From: Mesostigma viride
Taxonomy: Eukaryota; Streptophyta; Mesostigmatophyceae; Mesostigmatales; Mesostigmataceae
Reading direction: 5' to 3'
NCBI GenBank assembly: GCA_009746045.1
Contig: RPFO01000079.1
Coordinates: 5,261,468 to 5,325,467 of the forward strand
DNA: 64,000 nucleotides
The position numbers and the translations under genes are program-made. Positions 61,501 to 64,000 of this stretch are shown one piece after another. The notes beneath the pieces were generated by a model that saw only the letters and a list, made by a program, of their open reading frames with translations, was not told where the DNA came from and ran no database searches. Each line of letters begins with the position of its first letter. The stretch's first letter is position 1.

Positions 61501-62931
61501 TGGGTGGGTGGGAGGGGTTACGAGAATGGGTGGGTGGGGAGGGTGTGTGGATATTAGGGCGGGACATGGGTGGGGCAAGGCACGGGCAGCAAGAGCGAGC
61601 ATAAGACGACTGGAATTTTGTGCTTACGGTGCCCCCCACATACTGTAAGGCCAAATGTTTGCTTGATGAATCCATGATTGTATGAATTCATTCCGATTTC
61701 AGTTCCTTGCAGCAGCTATCACGCCCCAGCTGCTGCCCACATGGCACACCCATCGTCTGCGATCCGGCTGCCACACCTATCCCCCCCATTCCCCCCCATG
61801 ACACGTGGAACGAACGCCCGCAGGTAAGCAGGTGACACACTTTCACTCATGTGACACATGCCATCGGAGACACTTGACTTTTTTGTTTCATGATACAGTG
61901 CTCACTCCCACCTTTTTGTGCTACATGAAGTGCTTCGCCACCCACCTGTGACGACTGGTCCATATTGTGCTACATTACGTGCTTCGCGACCCACCTGTGA
62001 CGACTGGTCCATATTGTGCTACATGACGTGCCTCGCGATCCACCTGTGACGACTGGTCCATACATACGAAGTCAGTTCAACCTAAACAACATTCGTCGCG
62101 ATTTCAAGGCTAAAGCAATAGACTTAACTGTGCGGATGGGAACGGTCCCTGGGAACACCAACGGAACGATCCCAGCGCAGCTCCCGCCTCGTGTCACAGG
62201 CAATTAGAAGACAGATTGACACCCACCACACGTCACAGTCACATCACAAGTACACAACTGGCTAGTACAGCTGGTATGCCAAGGCTCCTCCACATGCCCT
62301 CATGTCCCCCACCCTACCCCCACCCTCTAATTCACCAATGAATAACCTTCCCTCCCCTTTCCTTCTTCTTCTTCTTTCTGCCCCCCCCCACCCCCCCCCC
62401 GAGTCTACCACATAATGGCCCTCGCTCCCATGCCCTCATCGCCCCCAACTTTCGGTCCTCCCCCACCGCTCAGGTGGTCATTATAGTGTATAACAGTTGG
62501 CACATTACATAAATCTACGTGGGCACAACCCCCCACCTGTCGGTACTCGGCCACCAGTAGCTCGCGGTTGCCGTAGATGCCCACCAGCATCGACACCACG
62601 TCCACCTGCCGCCGGCTCTTCGATGGCTTGCTCGGATCCGCATCCACCGGGTCGGGCTCCCACGCGGCACTAGCGGCCAACGCCGCATCCGTGTCCCACT
62701 CCTCGTCCCCGTCACTGTCCTCCCCCTTGGTCAGATGCTCATTGCCCGCGCTCATCTCCTCGAACAGCCGCACACCGCCGCCACCGCCATCGCCGCCGCC
62801 GGCATCATCGCCGCCACCATCACTGCCGTCGTCGGTCAACATGGTCACTATACAGCGGATAGTGTCCTTGCGGCCGCGCAGGTACTCACACACGGGGCCA
62901 CTGACGACCTCGAGGAGGACGCCAGCGGGGT
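58571..62931 (-). CDS. APC2: Anaphase-promoting complex subunit 2, C-terminal exons
   Basis: Two exons: 62931-62537 (131 codons after a split codon) and 59569-58571 (332 codons plus stop). Earlier exons lie beyond the right edge. The first carries YLRGRKDTIRCIVTML, an acidic linker, then EPDPVDADPSKPSKSRR and VVSMLVGIYGNRELLVAEYR, matching the APC2 cullin region. The second begins MLAERLLSRCGSYDTDREVR, continues VELLKLRFGEASLAGAEVIL, and ends with winged-helix sequence and the APC2-specific tail MGMLTNFEALPLDRIHNMLK to DGMYKMKK. APC2 binds the RING subunit APC11 and forms the catalytic core of the cell-cycle ubiquitin ligase. The 2,967-bp intron is largely a minisatellite. Confidence 0.93.
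59636..61552 (+). repeat. 1.9-kb minisatellite, 26/27-bp units, in the APC2 intron
   Basis: The unit is GGTTACGAGAATGGGTGGGT plus GGGAGG, with a 27-bp form having one extra G and variants GGAT for GGGT. There are about 72 copies. The first units read GAGCATG instead of GAGAATG. Pure 26-bp runs dominate left of 60340, and 27-bp units become common to the right. The G-rich strand is the template side of APC2. Confidence 0.95.
61553..62536. other. Rest of the APC2 intron
   Basis: It contains three diverged copies of a ~60-bp unit at about 61915-62065 (GTGCTACAT.A.GTGC, then CACCTGTGACGACTGGTCCA) and a C-rich tract at 62382-62400. No coding exon is recognised. Confidence 0.5.
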
Positions 62932-62994
62932 CTAGCGCCTGTCACGGGCAACACGGGTGGGCGGACGAGCAGGCAGGTGAAGAGGCGGGCACAC

Positions 62995-63575
62995 AGGAAA
63001 GCAGGCAGGGAGGCAGGCAGGGAGGCAGGCAGGAAAGCAGGTAGGAAAGCAGGCAGGAAAGCAGGCAGGGAGGCAGGCAGGGAGGCAGGCAGGAAAGCAG
63101 GCAGGAAAGCAGGCAGGGAGGCAGGCAGAAAAGCAGGTAGGAAAGCAGGCAGGAAAGCAGGCAGGAAAGCAGGCAGGGAGGCAGGCAGGAAAGCAGGCAG
63201 GAAAGCAGGCAGGAAAGCAGGCAGGGAGGCAGGCAGGAAAGCAGGCAGGAAAGCAGGCAGGAAAGCAGGCAGGAAAGCAGGCAGGAAAGCAGGCAGGAAA
63301 GCAGGCAGGAAAGCAGGCAGGAAGGCAGGCAGGAAAGCAGGCAGTAAAGTAGGCAGGAAAGCTGGCAGGAAAGCTGGCAGGAAAGCAGGCAGGAAAGCAG
63401 GCAGGAAAGCAGGCAGGAAAGCAGGCAGGAAAGCAGGCAGGAAAGCAGGCAGGAAAGCAGGCAGGAAGGCAGGCAGGAAAGCAGGCAGGAAAGCAGGCAG
63501 GAAAGCAGGCAGGAAAGCAGGCAGGACAGCAGGCAGGAGAGCAGGCAGGAAAGCAGGCAGGGACGCAGGCAGGAT
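62995..63575 (+). repeat. 12-bp array GCAGGCAGGAAA with variants
   Basis: GCAGGCAGGAAA alternates with GCAGGCAGGGAG units, about 48 in all. On the coding strand of APC2 it is pyrimidine-rich. It is in the intron upstream of exon 62931-62537. Confidence 0.93.
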
Positions 63576-63764
63576 GGGTGGTCAATGGGTTGGCTACTCA
63601 CTCTTATCGGTCAGTCACCTGGTAAAGCCACCAAGCTCGGGCCATCTATTCGGTGAACCGGTAACCCGGTCAGGTAAAAAGGTCCGCTGGTTAGTGACCA
63701 GATGCATGGGGGCCAAATTGAGGGGGCAGAGTGGCTGATGGGTGGGCACAAGGATTAGCGTCTG

Positions 63765-64000
63765 TATCTGTGTGTACGCGCGCGGGCATGTGCGTGTGTG
63801 TGTGCGCGCGCGTGTGCGTGTGCGTGTGTGTGTGTGTGTGTTAGTGTGTATGTGTTAGTGTGTGTGTCAGTGTGTATGTGTGTGTGCGTCAGTGTGTATG
63901 TGTGTGTGCATGTGTCAGTCAGCGTGTGTGTTAGTGTGTGTTAGTGTGTGTGTGTGTGCGTGCGTGTGTGCGTGCGTGTGTGTGTGTGTGTGTGTGTGTG
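63765..64000 (+). repeat. (TG)n-rich tract at the right edge
   Basis: TG dinucleotides broken by GCGC, TTAG, TCAG and TATG. It continues past the window. Confidence 0.95.

Noticed and set aside
59603-61648. Gly/Trp-rich repeat proteins over the 26/27-bp array
   Set aside because: It is an artefact of tandem units in the APC2 intron, on the opposite strand to the gene.
62932-63738. Cys/Leu-rich and Lys/Ala/Gly-rich repeat frames
   Set aside because: They are products of the 12-bp array; no start context or conserved domain.

Overview
The window is nuclear DNA of a eukaryote in the green lineage, most likely a green alga; I cannot name the species. The evidence is a plastid-targeted HHL1-like protein (HHL1 is known from plants and green algae), a plant-type cold-shock-domain/CCHC protein, genes with many GT-AG introns, and TGTAA signals downstream of two genes. 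There is no sign of operons or bacterial organisation.

Five genes are firm, all reassembled from exons by matching protein families and splice sites. They are: DUF1295 copy 1 (minus, two exons, 8989 to 5633); an RNF121-type membrane RING ubiquitin ligase (plus, 11 exons, 9788 to 26223); DUF1295 copy 2 (minus, two exons, 33613 to 31795); HHL1 (plus, 6 exons, 34793 to 39350); and a single-exon cold-shock/zinc-knuckle protein (plus, 49957 to 50448). APC2, the cullin subunit of the anaphase-promoting complex, is present as its last two exons (minus, 62931 to 58571) and runs off the right edge. A large low-complexity protein (minus, 45712 to 41855) is plausible but unnamed. Each DUF1295 copy is divergent from its plus-strand neighbour across about 0.8 to 1.2 kb, so each pair could share a promoter region. 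The genes have no evident common pathway.

Introns are inflated by tandem arrays. RNF121 holds a 5.9-kb array of 57/47-bp units, a hexanucleotide array, a 39-bp minisatellite, a repeat made of splice-donor-like units and a telomere-like heptamer array. HHL1 holds a C4A-rich array. APC2 holds a 1.9-kb 26/27-bp array and a 12-bp array.

The spaces between genes are layered non-LTR retrotransposons. The most interesting are about 2-kb elements that encode only an ORF1-like protein, end in a small hairpin plus a TTAA-type tail, and are bounded by 11-12 bp target-site duplications. ORF2-type fragments carry the same terminal hairpins in two matching versions, and base changes in the hairpin stems compensate one another. 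I read this as an ORF1-only (HAL1-like) LINE system whose RNA end is shared with ORF2-coding partners. A second LINE type with a CCHC plus restriction-like endonuclease C-terminus is present as fragments, one of them split in two by a later insertion.
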